Shown here: one piece after another, positions 54,601-59,830 of the stretch
Numbering within the stretch: the first letter of the stretch is position 1
Layout of the letters: the number at the start of each line of letters is the position of its first letter
Assembly: GCA_958510825.1 (NCBI GenBank)
Contig: OY294052.1
Location: forward strand, 3,555,816 to 3,619,815
DNA: 64,000 nt
Direction: 5' to 3'
From: Brachypterus glaber
Lineage: Eukaryota > Arthropoda > Insecta > Coleoptera > Kateretidae
Made by a program: the position numbers and the translations under genes
The notes under the pieces: generated by a model
Database searches by the model: none
What the model was told of the DNA's origin: nothing
The model's input: only the letters and a program-made list of their open reading frames with translations

Positions 54601-57600
54601 TAAAACTGAACCTGATAATAACTTTTTTCTAAATTCACCCCCGGGGGGCGAGCGTCAACAATTTCTAAATGTTTTTAATATTTTTTTGGGTAAATAAGCG
54701 CAGCTTACAAACTAAACTTTTAACATTCTAGTTACTAGTTAACTTTTAACCTAGCCAGATGAAAAGCTACATACAAAAATTTGTGAAATATTCTACTTAT
54801 ATATTGCTAAACCGTTATAACGTTATGTTATCTGTATTTATAAACTAACTGTTGATTTGTTTATATTTTAAAATATACATAAGTTTTATATGTTTGTCTG
54901 TAATTATAAGATGTTGTACGGTTAGTATGTAAATTCAATGGATGCATGCAACGCATTACTAAATGGGTACCTATTTACCATATGAAATAAATAACATATT
55001 ATTAAAATGTATCTACTTTTACCAAATTTCTCGGAATGCAGATTGATAACACATTATCATGGGATGGGACAGTTTACAGTTTAAGAGTTATGTCGAAATA
55101 TGTAAACCGAAAAACTTTAAAAACAGTATACCATGCTAATTTGAAATCTTACATTAGATATGGTTTAATATGTTATGGAGGAAATAGGACAGGACTAGAA
55201 GATATTTTAATTATTCAGAAAAAATGATGTATCACACGACCCCGCTTTCCATTTAAAAAAATGTCCCCCAGCCCACATTTTAAGAGCTGAAAGTATCAAA
55301 TATATTCTAAAAGATAGTTTAAGTTGTCTTATTTAAAAGTAATAAAATTGAAATCGACATCTTAACTCGTTCAAAAGTTAAGAGGGGGGGGGGGGCAGAC
55401 TTTTGGACCGCACTGTATAATAAAACAACCCGTGAAGATATGTATTCATTATATTATATTAAATTTGGACTAATATTCTGTACTCTACTAGTTTGATTGT
55501 TATTATTTTTTTTTATAATTCTGTATCTTGTTGTTTGACTCATCCTTTAATTGGTTTTTACTGTTGGATGTAACAATAAATAAATAAATAAATAAATAAA
55601 TATAATCGGCTGTCCTGATTTACTTACTAAAATCAGTGTTAATGTCCCAACAAGAAATCTACGTAACCCTTCTCCCTTATTTATAATTCCCTATCACCGT
55701 ACCAATTATGGTTTAAACTCTCATCAATCAATCAATGAAATGGAACTCTCTACAACTAGAATTATGAAACAAAAGACGTCTACCCTATCTCTATCTCATT
55801 TGTGCTACACTTTCCAGCCAACCAAATAAATACTGTATTTGTTTTTTATACAACAAATACAGTATTTATTTGGTTGGCCGGAAAGTGTAGCACTGAATGT
55901 TACGAACGAACATAGCTAATGTGAATCTGTAGAATAAGATAATTCTACTAAAATTTAGATGGCGCCAGTAATTTCTTTAATAAAAATAAATAGTTACACT
56001 TTTCGCCCAGCCAAGTAAATATTGTATTTGTTCAACAAAGAACAAATACAGAATTTGTTTGGTTGGGTGGAAGTGGGAGTATATGTATGTCTTCTATCCT
56101 TTTTGGGTAGAACTTTTGTCCCTGTCTAATCTAACGGGAAAAATCGCCATTGGCTAATGACTTGAACACACTAGATCCCTTTTACCTCTCTCTAAGTTCG
56201 TTTAAATCTTCCTTATCTTCTTATATAATTCAGTATGTACTAATGTACGTTCTTTTTCTTTGTTTTTTTACTATACATCAAATGTAAACTAAATTCTGGG
56301 GCATCTTTAATATTTTTAATTTTTTTTTAATTGGTGTTTTGCGAAAAATGAAAAAATTTTGAATTTTTTTTCAAAGACTGCTATATACTGTATATTTTAA
56401 TATATTTATTTAGGAGGTTTGGAACATGTGGTATACCTACCACAAAATATTTAAAAGTAGGTAAATTATAATTTAAAAATATGAATCTGAATGCTTTGCA
56501 TAACATATTTTACTTTTTCTTTCACTTTTAAATGGATACGTAAATTTCGTTCTTAATAAATTGATCAACTTACTTATTTTTCGCATACTTTAAACCCAAA
56601 AAAAAAATAAGGTTTGTCAAAAAAAATGTACCAAAGTGCGTTATAATAAAAAAGTCCGTCCGTCTGTCCATATGTCACGTTTTCTTCTGCGCACGATAAC
56701 TAAAGAAAGAATAATCGGGTCGACTTTTAATTTTCAGAAAAAATCAATCTTGGTAAGGATAGAGACACTAGATCTAGGTATTAAGTTAGCAAGGCCTTGC
56801 TAACTTAAGTTTATTTTTTTTAAGGTATAGTTATTTTAAATTTGCCGCTAAATACTCCACAAAGTCTGATTTACACTGAAGCATGTGGCTTGTTTTGAAT
56901 GCCAACATAACCAAAATTTATAATTTTTGTTTACTTACTTTGTTTTTATGATGTTTTGATGTAAAAAAAGAGAACTTTATAAAGCTGTTGCTAAAAACAC
57001 TTTTGTATTCCTGTAGAAACAAAATTTGCTTATAAAATTGCTTTTATTCCAATAAGAATAAATAATATAGAGGAATAAACCATTGTTTTGTTCTCGTAAA
57101 TGGCACGTTTGGAACGTTTTACGGTTATGTAAATTGGGCCTAGTCATTTCGCTTACGAGGCATGCGTATCTTACGTTGCTATGGTAATTTTGAGATTGTT
57201 TACAAGCGGGAAGGTTTAAAATAACTATACATTAAAAAAATAAACTTTAGTGTCCCTAGGTAAGGACCCAAAATTTAATTAAAAATAATATTATTATGTA
57301 AATTACATGGAACCGGTATCATTTTTTATAGTGTAGACTCAGATACAAGGAAATGTTATAATTTATAGTTATAATTTATATTAGGAATAATTACATTACA
57401 ACTGGTTTGATAATTTTATTCAAGATCATTAAAAATTGAAATAAAAAAAAATGTAAGTTCAATACTAATAAATGTGTTAACCCAATTTCTCCGAATACTG
57501 TATGTAGCACTTTCGCAAGAATCGTATATTTTTTATTAATAAAGAATATTTATTGTTTGCCCATCTTTTTCCTACTAAGTATACATTTGCCGGGGTTTCG

Positions 57601-58179
57601 CAAAAATTATACTTTTGAAAAACTAAGAATAAATTCTTAAAAATAGTGGATGAATTATTGTTTTATTTTTGCGCGCTTAGATGTCTCATCACCAGTACTC
57701 GGCGAATTTCCAGCACTCGCATAAGCGCCGCGACGACTCTAGCGTTGACGCGACGTTTTAAATATTTACTTTTTTATTTCTTTTTATCTTGATTTATAAT
57801 AATTCCATTTAAACGAGTAAGGTGGGAAAAAGTTATCGATAAATAAAAATTAAAAACTTTCGTATTCTTAAAAGAATATCGAATATCGGTTTTTTCTTTG
57901 AAAAACATCGATATATATACATATGTATAGTTAATATGTATAGTCAATATTGTTGTGTGTAACAAATTAGTTGCCAATTTAGTGACCTTTATAAAAATTT
58001 CCCTCATCATTCGGCAAAATTATTCCGTAAGCCTATGTTTCTGTGTTTATTTTCAACGCTGATGAGTCATAACTGAGTTTACGCCGAATACTACTCATCA
58101 CTAGACGGCCCCGGAAAGGCTCAACAAAAACTAAAATTAAAAATTATTAATTAATACTTACTCGTGTTACGATAACCAT
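14859..58179 (-). CDS. ck: Unconventional myosin VIIa (crinkled)
   Basis: Coding exons, 5' to 3': 58162-58179, 45069-45329, 42397-42592, 41311-41678, 39384-41206, 38203-38390, 37352-37569, 35397-37239, 31157-31526, 30396-30630, 29695-29883, 28315-28628, 27542-27809, 14859-15065. All junctions are GT-AG and all phases agree, giving 6498 nt and 2165 residues, about the length of the fly protein. Order: motor head (1 to about 745) with P-loop [11 protein letters not shown], switch [11 protein letters not shown] and switch [10 protein letters not shown]; five IQ motifs (about 750-865); charged single-helix segment (to about 920); MyTH4, FERM, SH3, MyTH4, FERM. In flies and vertebrates it is an actin-based motor for bristle and hair shape and for auditory/chordotonal function. 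No stop, frameshift or missing catalytic motif was seen. Introns 1 and 13 exceed 12 kb and are full of repeats; intron 13 contains another gene. The true transcript start lies upstream of 58205. Confidence 0.97.
15918..15984. repeat. (AT)n microsatellite
   Basis: About 33 uninterrupted AT dinucleotides immediately left of the large TIR element; a shorter (TA)n run at 21657-21686 lies on the other side. It probably marks the insertion target. Confidence 0.9.
16379..16424 (+). other. Exon-like segment [15 protein letters not shown] inside the TIR element
   Basis: ATG followed by 15 clean codons and one extra base, then a consensus GTAAGT donor. It reads as the first coding exon of a plus-strand gene whose remainder is missing. 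A basic amphipathic start is visible but no known domain. It is probably the residue of the element's own gene, truncated when the array expanded, but no protein match can be claimed. Confidence 0.35.
16565..21229. repeat. Satellite-like tandem array, about 31 monomers of about 150 bp
   Basis: Each monomer has a core (GTAAAAAACGAGTACTTTAA, ATTATCCGATCGGGCTGAAA, a CTGCACCCCAT block, AACCCCATCGGAAAATATTT) and one of two spacers. Type a is GGGTGGCTTCCCCCTTTGAA with CAGCGGAACGG; type b is GGGTTGGTTTACGCCTCCGA with CTGCGGAATGG. Spacers run a-b-b as a trimer of about 450 bp from 16.69 to 19.99 kb, then a less regular right part. Individual variants recur about 1.8 kb apart (for example 17341 and 19141). 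Several monomers have internal deletions. Short open frames in it are products of the repeat, not genes. Confidence 0.95.
22546..23287 (-). mobile_element. 5'-truncated non-LTR retrotransposon insertion
   Basis: An 11-bp target-site duplication CTAAACATTTA is exact at 22535-22545 and 23288-23298. On the minus strand the copy starts inside an RNase H domain, runs through a short 3' UTR, and ends in an (ACTT)n tail at 22546-22567. This is a complete, 5'-truncated product of target-primed reverse transcription. Confidence 0.9.
22647..23282 (-). pseudogene. RNase H and C-terminal zinc-knuckle part of a non-LTR polyprotein
   Basis: Open from 23282 to a stop at 22647, with a stop just upstream at the truncation point. 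It shows AALKAL, then [20 protein letters not shown] typical of retrotransposon RNase H, then about 80 residues of linker, then a Cys-rich motif [17 protein letters not shown] found at the end of R1/Jockey-type elements. The reading frame is intact over 210 codons, suggesting a fairly young copy, but reverse transcriptase and endonuclease are absent so it is dead. Confidence 0.85.
24148..24401. mobile_element. Family A hAT-type MITE, copy 1
   Basis: TIRs CAATGAACTAACAACTC / GAGTT...AGTTCGTTG-type, 254 bp. Flanks GTATATTC and GTATAATC form an 8-bp duplication with one mismatch. It lies 56 bp downstream of the PPP1R36-like stop codon, so it may supply part of that gene's 3' end. Other copies are at 34545, 37869, 53467 and 53724. 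Confidence 0.85.
24458..25828 (-). CDS. Protein phosphatase 1 regulatory subunit 36-like, intronless
   Basis: A single uninterrupted frame of 456 codons nested in crinkled intron 13 on the same strand. Segments match the PPP1R36 (PPPI inhibitor) family as I know it: an aromatic GYWMWDE start, [20 protein letters not shown]...[26 protein letters not shown]...FHHMG, and DRRLFE...[18 protein letters not shown] followed by [12 protein letters not shown] candidate PP1-docking sequence VVRF sits at 58-61, a weak RVxF since no basic residue precedes it directly. The C-terminal third (from about 330) is Lys/Ser/Thr-rich and probably disordered. The mammalian protein is testis/axoneme-linked and binds PP1. 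Absence of introns suggests retroposition or intron loss. The start is the tandem ATG-ATG at 25828; the upstream sequence has in-frame stops. Confidence 0.78.
   Translation of the reverse strand: MMDSDRPSPFKNGYWMWDELNNSLLYVSKEAKDVTQKLHSVASSGALPEATKGPNAGVVRFKEAFDALLLAKYRKLFQRRVKITDPEVVTIQDIKDVAIFTANPADLTPEFISYFHTREIDRFLRSLIVYFQYYFQIWEHLQSRRKMVLRTLRHKHVEELEAIISDNLGDLRSVVARDYSSTLLGLGEVAKFHHMGKNSNRSLSDKDRRLFECFIVMAARVVWICLHRKYFSLIEQEINRLVRTDLFNIVRHKLNTTCAFDLIKYEKNVLIGNACRTEVKLIQRSPLAQELILKDHDFRLLASSILDVPPTDKRQQYLEACYAAPEELLLDMNIGVGILGFPRKKLDPMLKTKEKTTASGRKRTSTRKLPIFKLPEKTKHTDLILSMFLPATAALYQESEQTVASRQKQCKMWRKYISQHGIIHSAPAFETQSVSPSFFLSQMSQKTSIFTTFTTQ
25829..27335. other. AT-rich intronic stretch upstream of the PPP1R36-like gene
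   Basis: Part of crinkled intron 13. The first about 200 bp includes a GC-rich, CpG-containing patch (25910-25990) that could be the promoter of the nested gene. The rest is AT-rich with no repeat family or open frame that I recognise. Confidence 0.4.
27336..27416 (+). other. Candidate small coding exon on the plus strand
   Basis: ATG and 27 open codons ([15 protein letters not shown]...) end exactly at AAG|GTAAAT, a plausible donor. The preceding 60 bp is relatively GC-rich. There is no known domain and no second exon identified. It lies antisense within crinkled intron 13, 126 bp from exon 13. Chance cannot be excluded. Confidence 0.2.
27542..27809 (-). CDS. ck: crinkled coding exon 13, FERM-2 F2/F3
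   Basis: Residues 2008-2097. Ends [17 protein letters not shown] with a GTAAGT donor in phase 0. The next exon is 12.5 kb away. Confidence 0.95.
28315..28628 (-). CDS. ck: crinkled coding exon 12, FERM-2 F1/F2
   Basis: Residues 1904-2007. [19 protein letters not shown], then the helical F2 lobe ([20 protein letters not shown]). Phase 0 in, phase 2 out. Confidence 0.95.
29695..29883 (-). CDS. ck: crinkled coding exon 11, FERM-2 F1 lobe
   Basis: Residues 1841-1903. Ubiquitin-like F1 lobe with [20 protein letters not shown], phase 0 at both ends. Confidence 0.95.
29951..30228. mobile_element. Family B MITE, copy 1
   Basis: Shares TATCCAATACATACAGATAA, ATTGAGTGGATAATTATTTA and ATCTTACTTTACCCACTA with 47726-48027, 59254-59556 and 60884-61145. 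The element carries an internal inverted pair around GGTTAATTTTC. No protein. It is intronic in crinkled (between exons 10 and 11). Confidence 0.75.
30396..30630 (-). CDS. ck: crinkled coding exon 10, end of second MyTH4
   Basis: Residues 1762-1840. [20 protein letters not shown] and the helical C-terminal part of MyTH4-2, ending KYPPHQ in phase 0. Confidence 0.95.
30668..31000. repeat. Family G partial copy
   Basis: Starts TACAGGGTTATTCAGAAAT and contains GGGGTGATTCTACATTAAAA, GAAAATGAGCCCTAAGGGA and GCCCCAAACTTTTT of the family. The right inverted end is missing. It sits in the crinkled intron between exons 9 and 10. Confidence 0.6.
31157..31526 (-). CDS. ck: crinkled coding exon 9, start of second MyTH4
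   Basis: Residues 1639-1761. A divergent linker, then YAIDHFRPP, the [14 protein letters not shown] block and [13 protein letters not shown] of MyTH4-2. Confidence 0.95.
32151..32687. mobile_element. Family D element, copy 1
   Basis: Contains an inverted pair TTTTTTCACTACTAGC at 32242-32257 and GCTAGTAGTGAAAAAA at 32672-32687. It starts with CAGCGTATTAAA and a GAGCTGCGCACCAGCGAGGG segment. It is closely matched by 58325-58890, and its right part by 52169-52727. Noncoding. Confidence 0.7.
33608..34185. mobile_element. Family H foldback element, one-ended copy
   Basis: Starts TACAGTGCATGTCTAAAGTC and GCCCCCCATGACTTTTGAAC, with ATTTGGAACACTTAAATAAT and a CCCCCCTTTCCATTAAAA block, as in the full foldback at 48694-49396. 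The right terminal repeat is lost. Confidence 0.6.
34256..34505. repeat. Family I copy adjoining a family E end
   Basis: TCAGCGCCTCAAAATACCTA and its inverted copy at about 34430 define the family I arms. It is followed by TCCTTGGTTCAAGGAATCC and TTTTTTCTGTG, the terminal piece of a family E element. Confidence 0.6.
34545..34798. mobile_element. Family A hAT-type MITE, copy 2
   Basis: CAACGAACTAGTAACTCTTC at the left and its inverse ending GTTCGTTG at the right, 254 bp. The 8-bp duplication TAAATAAC is exact on both sides, which fixes both boundaries and supports hAT affiliation. Confidence 0.92.
34922..34968. repeat. (ATT)n microsatellite
   Basis: Interrupted run of ATT/TTA triplets in crinkled intron 8. 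Confidence 0.8.
35397..37239 (-). CDS. ck: crinkled coding exon 8, MyTH4-1, FERM-1, SH3
   Basis: Residues 1025-1638. It completes MyTH4-1 ([18 protein letters not shown]), carries the whole first FERM domain, and the SH3 domain ([10 protein letters not shown] ... GDLIILEED ... [12 protein letters not shown]). It is the largest exon, with no interruption over 614 codons. Confidence 0.96.
37352..37569 (-). CDS. ck: crinkled coding exon 7, start of first MyTH4
   Basis: Residues 952-1024. An acidic [12 protein letters not shown] stretch, then FAATYFQGN...[15 protein letters not shown] opening the MyTH4 domain. Confidence 0.95.
37869..38122. mobile_element. Family A hAT-type MITE, copy 3 (inverted)
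   Basis: 254 bp, in opposite orientation to copies 1, 2 and 4. The TIRs are intact, but flanks GTTTGCAC and GATTCGGC no longer match well, so the duplication has decayed or one flank is rearranged. It lies 80 bp from exon 6 of crinkled. Confidence 0.85.
38203..38390 (-). CDS. ck: crinkled coding exon 6, charged helix and linker
   Basis: Residues 889-951. Alternating Glu/Lys/Arg helix ([17 protein letters not shown]), then the [12 protein letters not shown] linker that precedes the first MyTH4. Phase 2 in, phase 1 out. A hAT-type MITE sits 80 bp downstream in the following intron. Confidence 0.95.
38600..39283. mobile_element. Family G element, second full-length copy
   Basis: Ends TACAGGGTGTATTTGAAA and inverted (CACCCTGTA at 39275-39283). 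An internal perfect inverted pair CTTAATAAGGCCCATCTTCG lies at 38810-38880, and GCACGCCTCTGG is shared with 8908-9640. It is intronic between exons 5 and 6. Confidence 0.7.
39384..41206 (-). CDS. ck: crinkled coding exon 5, rest of head, IQ repeats
   Basis: Residues 282-888. Switch [10 protein letters not shown], the actin-binding region with [12 protein letters not shown], the converter, then five IQ motifs seen as [52 protein letters not shown] and [14 protein letters not shown] charged helical segment begins at the 3' end. Confidence 0.96.
41311..41678 (-). CDS. ck: crinkled coding exon 4, P-loop remainder and switch I
   Basis: Residues 159-281. It completes [11 protein letters not shown] and carries the switch I motif [10 protein letters not shown]. 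It ends in phase 0 at YRYLTG with a GTAAGT donor. Confidence 0.95.
42054..42169. repeat. Short TIR element, TAGGAAGAGACGTG ends
   Basis: TAGGAAGAGACGTG at the left is exactly inverted at the right end, about 116 bp in all. The centre is pyrimidine-rich and more GC-rich than its surroundings. Confidence 0.5.
42397..42592 (-). CDS. ck: crinkled coding exon 3, head with first half of P-loop
   Basis: Residues 94-158. It contains the purine-binding [10 protein letters not shown] stretch and ends inside the P-loop after GES plus one base of Gly. The donor is GTAACG. Confidence 0.95.
42652..43561. mobile_element. TIR element with repeated CCTAATTTCGGAT motifs
   Basis: Ends TAGAGGAAATGCGCCTAAT and inverted TAGAGGAAAGTCGCCTAAT, about 910 bp, starting and ending with TA (consistent with a TA duplication). 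The motif (C)CTAATTTCGGAT or its complement recurs near both ends and internally (near 42690, 43025, 43065 and 43345). No transposase. It lies 60 bp upstream (genomic right) of crinkled exon 3. Confidence 0.75.
44030..44454. mobile_element. TIR element, CACGGAAA ends
   Basis: CACGGAAAGAAATTA at the left; the right end inverted reads CACGGAAAAAAAAAATTATAG. Both continue to a GCGCTATA block, in inverted order. It is 425 bp, noncoding, with several internal GCTATA copies. Confidence 0.65.
44869..44962. repeat. Minisatellite of AGAGTTCCTCC-type units
   Basis: About eight diverged 9-12 bp units built on GAGTTCCT. It produces a meaningless repetitive frame on the minus strand. Confidence 0.7.
45022..45056. 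repeat. Transposon-end remnant beside a crinkled splice donor
   Basis: Two copies of TCCGAAATTAGG, the second reading ATCCGAAATTAGGCG, match the right end of the element at 42652-43561. The remnant ends within about 12 bp of the exon 2 donor at 45068. Confidence 0.6.
45069..45329 (-). CDS. ck: crinkled coding exon 2, start of motor head
   Basis: 87 codons (residues 7-93), phase 0 at both ends. It holds the N-terminal SH3-like subdomain and the [20 protein letters not shown] segment of the head. The donor GTAAGTATAAGAAAG runs straight into a transposon-end remnant (45022-45056). Confidence 0.95.
45386..45565. repeat. Family E copy, internally deleted
   Basis: CCTTAAACTAAGGACACGTG at the left and CAAGGTATCC...TTTTTCTGTG at the right. 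The right arm lacks most of its length, so the element no longer folds fully. Confidence 0.65.
47726..48027. mobile_element. Family B MITE, copy 2
   Basis: Reverse orientation to copy 1: TAGTGGGTAAAGTAAGATAT at the left, ATCTGTATGTATTGGATAAA at the right. It contains the GCGAGGCGTCAGCC block also present in copies 1 and 4. Confidence 0.75.
48694..49396. mobile_element. Family H foldback element, full copy
   Basis: Ends TACAGTGCGGTCCAAAAGTC and inverted (GACTTTTGGATCGCTCTGTA). Arms of about 230 bp include the CCCCCCTTTCCATTTAAAA and GAGCTGAAA blocks. Flanking T/A fits a Tc1/mariner-type TA duplication. Relatives are at 33608, 51050 and 55218. Confidence 0.75.
49555..49820. mobile_element. Family E palindromic element, intact copy
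   Basis: CATAGAAAAAACGGATTC at the left, inverted at the right end. The two arms (about 125 bp each) are nearly identical through GACACGTGTCTTTG, TCTCTTGTTTCAAGGCTGGC and GCACGGGTTTTGA, with a short centre near 49690. RNA from either strand would form a long hairpin. Confidence 0.85.
50246..50440. repeat. Family G fragment
   Basis: TTTTAAGGCGTAATTCTACATC and CAAACCTAAGGAAGAACC are diverged versions of the family G end; only one side is present. Confidence 0.4.
50784..50870. repeat. Family E half element
   Basis: CATAGAAAAAATGGATTCC, GGACACGTGTCTTTG and CTTGTTTCAAGGCTGGCATT: one arm only, 0.96 kb from the intact copy at 49555-49820 and very similar to its left arm. Confidence 0.75.
51050..51260. 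repeat. Family H partial copy
   Basis: TACAGCGTGCTCCAAAAGTC, ACTTCAAATTTAGAACACG and GGGAAGTGTGGAAG correspond to the left arm of the foldback at 48694-49396; the right arm is missing. Confidence 0.55.
52169..52727. mobile_element. Family D right half, interrupted by another element
   Basis: ATCAATTGTTTATAAAAT and the CTCCTAGGAGAGAAAAAATG segment, then AATAATGGTA, resume after the insertion with CGTTCTAAAGCTAGTAGTGA. Compared with 32555-32687 and 58765-58890 this fixes the insertion point exactly. Confidence 0.8.
52284..52701. mobile_element. MITE with CACTGAAAAAAA ends, TA duplication
   Basis: CACTGAAAAAAAGAATCC at the left and TTTTTTTCAGTG at the right, 418 bp, flanked by TA on both sides (52282-52283, 52702-52703). 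Intact family D copies have a single TA at this position, so the TA target-site duplication is shown directly and Tc1/mariner-like transposition is supported. Noncoding. Confidence 0.85.
52728..53020. other. Unique stretch, short open frame, no call
   Basis: A 73-codon frame at 52749-52970 has no recognisable features; nothing else is seen. Confidence 0.3.
53021..53272 (-). repeat. tRNA-headed SINE, copy 1
   Basis: On the minus strand the head reads TTGGTGTAGTGG...ACCGCG (A box-like), and about 40 nt on GAGTTCGATTCTCACC (B box-like), i.e. RNA polymerase III promoter elements in tRNA spacing. A tRNA-unrelated body follows, and the tail is A/C-rich. The second copy, at 61187-61438, is collinear over the full length. 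Confidence 0.8.
53467..53715. mobile_element. Family A hAT-type MITE, copy 4
   Basis: CAACGAACTAATAACTCTTC at the left, GAAGAGTTATTAGTTCGTTG-type right end, 249 bp. It is separated by only 8 bp from copy 5 in the same orientation. Confidence 0.88.
53724..53930. mobile_element. Family A hAT-type MITE, copy 5 (internally deleted)
   Basis: 207 bp. It lacks the ATACCGTTAATATAAAG-type block after the left TIR and part of the right subterminal region. The outer flanks of the copy 4-5 pair, TTCATAAC and TACATAAC, match at 7 of 8 positions. Confidence 0.85.
54316..54548. mobile_element. MITE with CACACAGAAAAATAT ends
   Basis: CACAGAAAAATATCCCTTAA at the left; the right end inverted reads CACAGAAAAAAATATTGTCT. 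TTAAATCAAG / TTGATTTAAG follow inside. 233 bp, noncoding. Confidence 0.65.
55036..55227 (+). pseudogene. Non-LTR retrotransposon fragment, end of reverse transcriptase
   Basis: [13 protein letters not shown]...[17 protein letters not shown]...DILIIQKK corresponds to the C-terminal part of RT in Jockey/RTE-type elements (IDNxLxW, then the S-x-I-x-YG block, then IQKK). The frame is interrupted right after QKK by a family H element. An (AATA)n tail at 55571-55602 probably belongs to the same retroelement. Confidence 0.7.
55218..55426. mobile_element. Family H right arm, inserted into a non-LTR fragment
   Basis: GATGTATCACACGACCCC, TTTAAGAGCTGAAAGTATCA and GACTTTTGGACCGCACTGTA match the right arm of 48694-49396. 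The left arm is absent. A G-run of 14 lies before the end. Confidence 0.75.
55571..55602. repeat. (AATA)n tract, likely retroelement tail
   Basis: AATAAATAAATAAATAAATA-type run following TTGGATGTAACAATAAA; this is the usual 3' end of many insect non-LTR elements. Confidence 0.7.
55749..56151. mobile_element. Family C hairpin element, copy 1
   Basis: 403 bp, nearly identical to 59831-60234. It contains two hairpins: GCCAACCAAATAAATACTGT inverted across a short loop at 55815-55880, and CAAATAC / GTATTTG pairs near 56010-56060. Noncoding. Confidence 0.8.
57175..57188 (+). promoter_or_regulatory. Candidate X-box (RFX site)
   Basis: GTTGCTATGGTAAT is close to the RFX consensus GTTRCCATRGYAAC (2 differences outside degenerate positions). 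It lies in a CpG-richer patch of crinkled intron 1, 1 kb downstream of the start codon. A single short match; weak. Confidence 0.2.
57681..57761 (+). other. GC-rich mini-frame of 26 codons
   Basis: [20 protein letters not shown]... then stop, preceded by an acceptor-like TTTTGCGCGCTTAG. It has much higher GC and CpG than the flanks. It could be a small exon, a CpG-rich regulatory patch, or chance. Confidence 0.2.
58162..58179 (-). CDS. ck: crinkled coding exon 1 (18 nt, MVIVTR)
   Basis: Encodes MVIVTR, the conserved myosin VIIa N-terminus, followed by a GTAAGT donor. It is joined in phase 0 to GDYIWIEP of exon 2. A TTTTAG acceptor after a pyrimidine tract ends at 58206, so the exon probably starts at 58205 with 26 nt of 5' UTR, and a noncoding first exon lies further upstream. 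An out-of-frame ATG lies 13 nt before the start codon. Confidence 0.92.
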
Positions 58180-58324
58180 TGTGGACTGTCATTAACACAC
58201 GGTATCTAAAATCGAAAAAAAAAATATATTAAACAGTTGAAATAAACAAAAAATGGCTATAATATTGATTTAATCCTAATAATAGTAATTATATACCAAG
58301 GTAGAGAAGACATGTTTTATAGCC

Positions 58325-58890
58325 GAGCGTATTAAATCCCCGAGCTGCGTAGCAGCGAGGGATTTAAGGGTGCGAGGCTATAATAATCTTCTCTACCGTA
58401 GTTTATATATTAGTTTTTTCACTACTAGCACTATTTAACTACTTTTATTCAAATAATAAAATAAATTATTAACAGAAATTATATTTCTTGAAATTTTCAC
58501 AAAAATCAAGTAGCCTTGATCAATGACATTTGCCTAAATAAAGAATTTGAACTGACGTTTAAAAATTTAGTTTTATTTAAAAAAAATTTCATAATATTTA
58601 GCTAATTATTTCATAATATTTAGCTAATTATTGGTTGTATTAATTGGTAATAAATATAATTAATTTTATCTAATAAATAAAAAGTTATTTAAATCTATTT
58701 TTTTTTTCGGTTTAATTAGTAAAAATATCAAAAAGAACCGAAACATATAAAGTGACAGAAATCAATTGTTTATAAAATTAACTCCTACTAGGAGAGAAAA
58801 AATTATTATTGCTATAGGTGAAGAAAATTGATTGATTTAGTCTGAAAACATGATAAATAATGGTATGTTCTAAAGCTAGTAGTGAAAAAA
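58325..58890. mobile_element. Family D element, copy 2
   Basis: Collinear with 32151-32687, including GAGCTGCGTAGCAGCGAGGG, the TTTTTTCACTACTAGC inverted pair and the intact empty site AATAATGGTATGTTCTAAAG. It has a small internal duplication of AATATTTAGCTAATTATT. It sits just upstream of the first crinkled coding exon. Confidence 0.75.
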
Positions 58891-59253
58891 AAAATAACAT
58901 AGTGCACGATATATTAAGACTTTCGTTTTCAATAAAACGACAAAAAAAAATAATAATAAATAATAATAATAAAAATTATAGTTATTCAAATGGAGTTCTC
59001 AGGGAAATGCATAAAATACAATAAAGCATTTAAATAAATAATTATGTCAATTTTTACTTTTACTGAATTTTTAAATAATATTTATTTAAACATAATATTA
59101 TGTATGCATGCTAAAATATATCTACTTTCGCTCATCATAAAAAAATTATAATTTTTATTTAAGATCTATTTATCAAAAAAAAAATAATATTATAATAAAT
59201 GACAACCTTATGGTATGGATCTTTCTCTTATTTTTCATAGTATAATAGTTATT

Positions 59254-59556
59254 TATCCAATATATACAGATAATAAGACAATTGCCAGCTTTATTTTAAA
59301 TAGATAAACTCAATAATAACCCCCGCGTGTCTTTTACTTTATTGAGTGGACAATTATTTATTTTACCCACTTGACTGTCACTTGTCAAATTATTTTCTTC
59401 TAACTGTCATTAAAATTTTTAATAAAAATATGAATTCATAAGCTATTTATTGGATAAAACCTTGTATGACACTCATGGGTAAACCGATATTGCCCTCTCG
59501 AAAATTAACCTGTTAATTTTCTCATGGGCAATATCTTACTTTACCCACTAGTACCA
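59254..59556. mobile_element. Family B MITE, copy 3
   Basis: Same orientation as copy 1. The outer ends AATAGTTATTTAT are inverted on both sides. It includes the AAACCGATATTGCCCTCTCG / inverted GGGCAATATC hairpin. Confidence 0.75.
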
Positions 59557-59830
59557 TAAATAACTATTAATACTCGTTTTAAAAATCAAAATCGGTTTCT
59601 GGGCACAGTTTTTCGACCTTTGGCAGTTTACTTGAGAACCATTAACTTTAAATTTTATAACTCTACAAAGGTTTTTTTGTCTTGTTGGAAAAAAATAAAA
59701 TATGTATACGTGAGTGAGTTAGACCCGGTTCCTATTGTTTAAAATGCAATTTTTGGAATTTGTAAGGCTTTTTTGAGGCGAAAATTCTCTTATTAATAAA
59801 GATATCGATATGGGGTTTTAACCGTTGTTT

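Larger units (their letters stand above)
45330..58161 (-). other. Crinkled intron 1, 12.8 kb, repeat-filled
   Basis: It separates the 18-nt first coding exon from exon 2. Repeats are annotated separately. Stretches 45570-47720, 50880-52160 and 56160-58150 hold no gene and no repeat family that I could define, apart from the items noted inside them. A CpG-richer patch at 45880-46110 could be regulatory. Confidence 0.7.
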
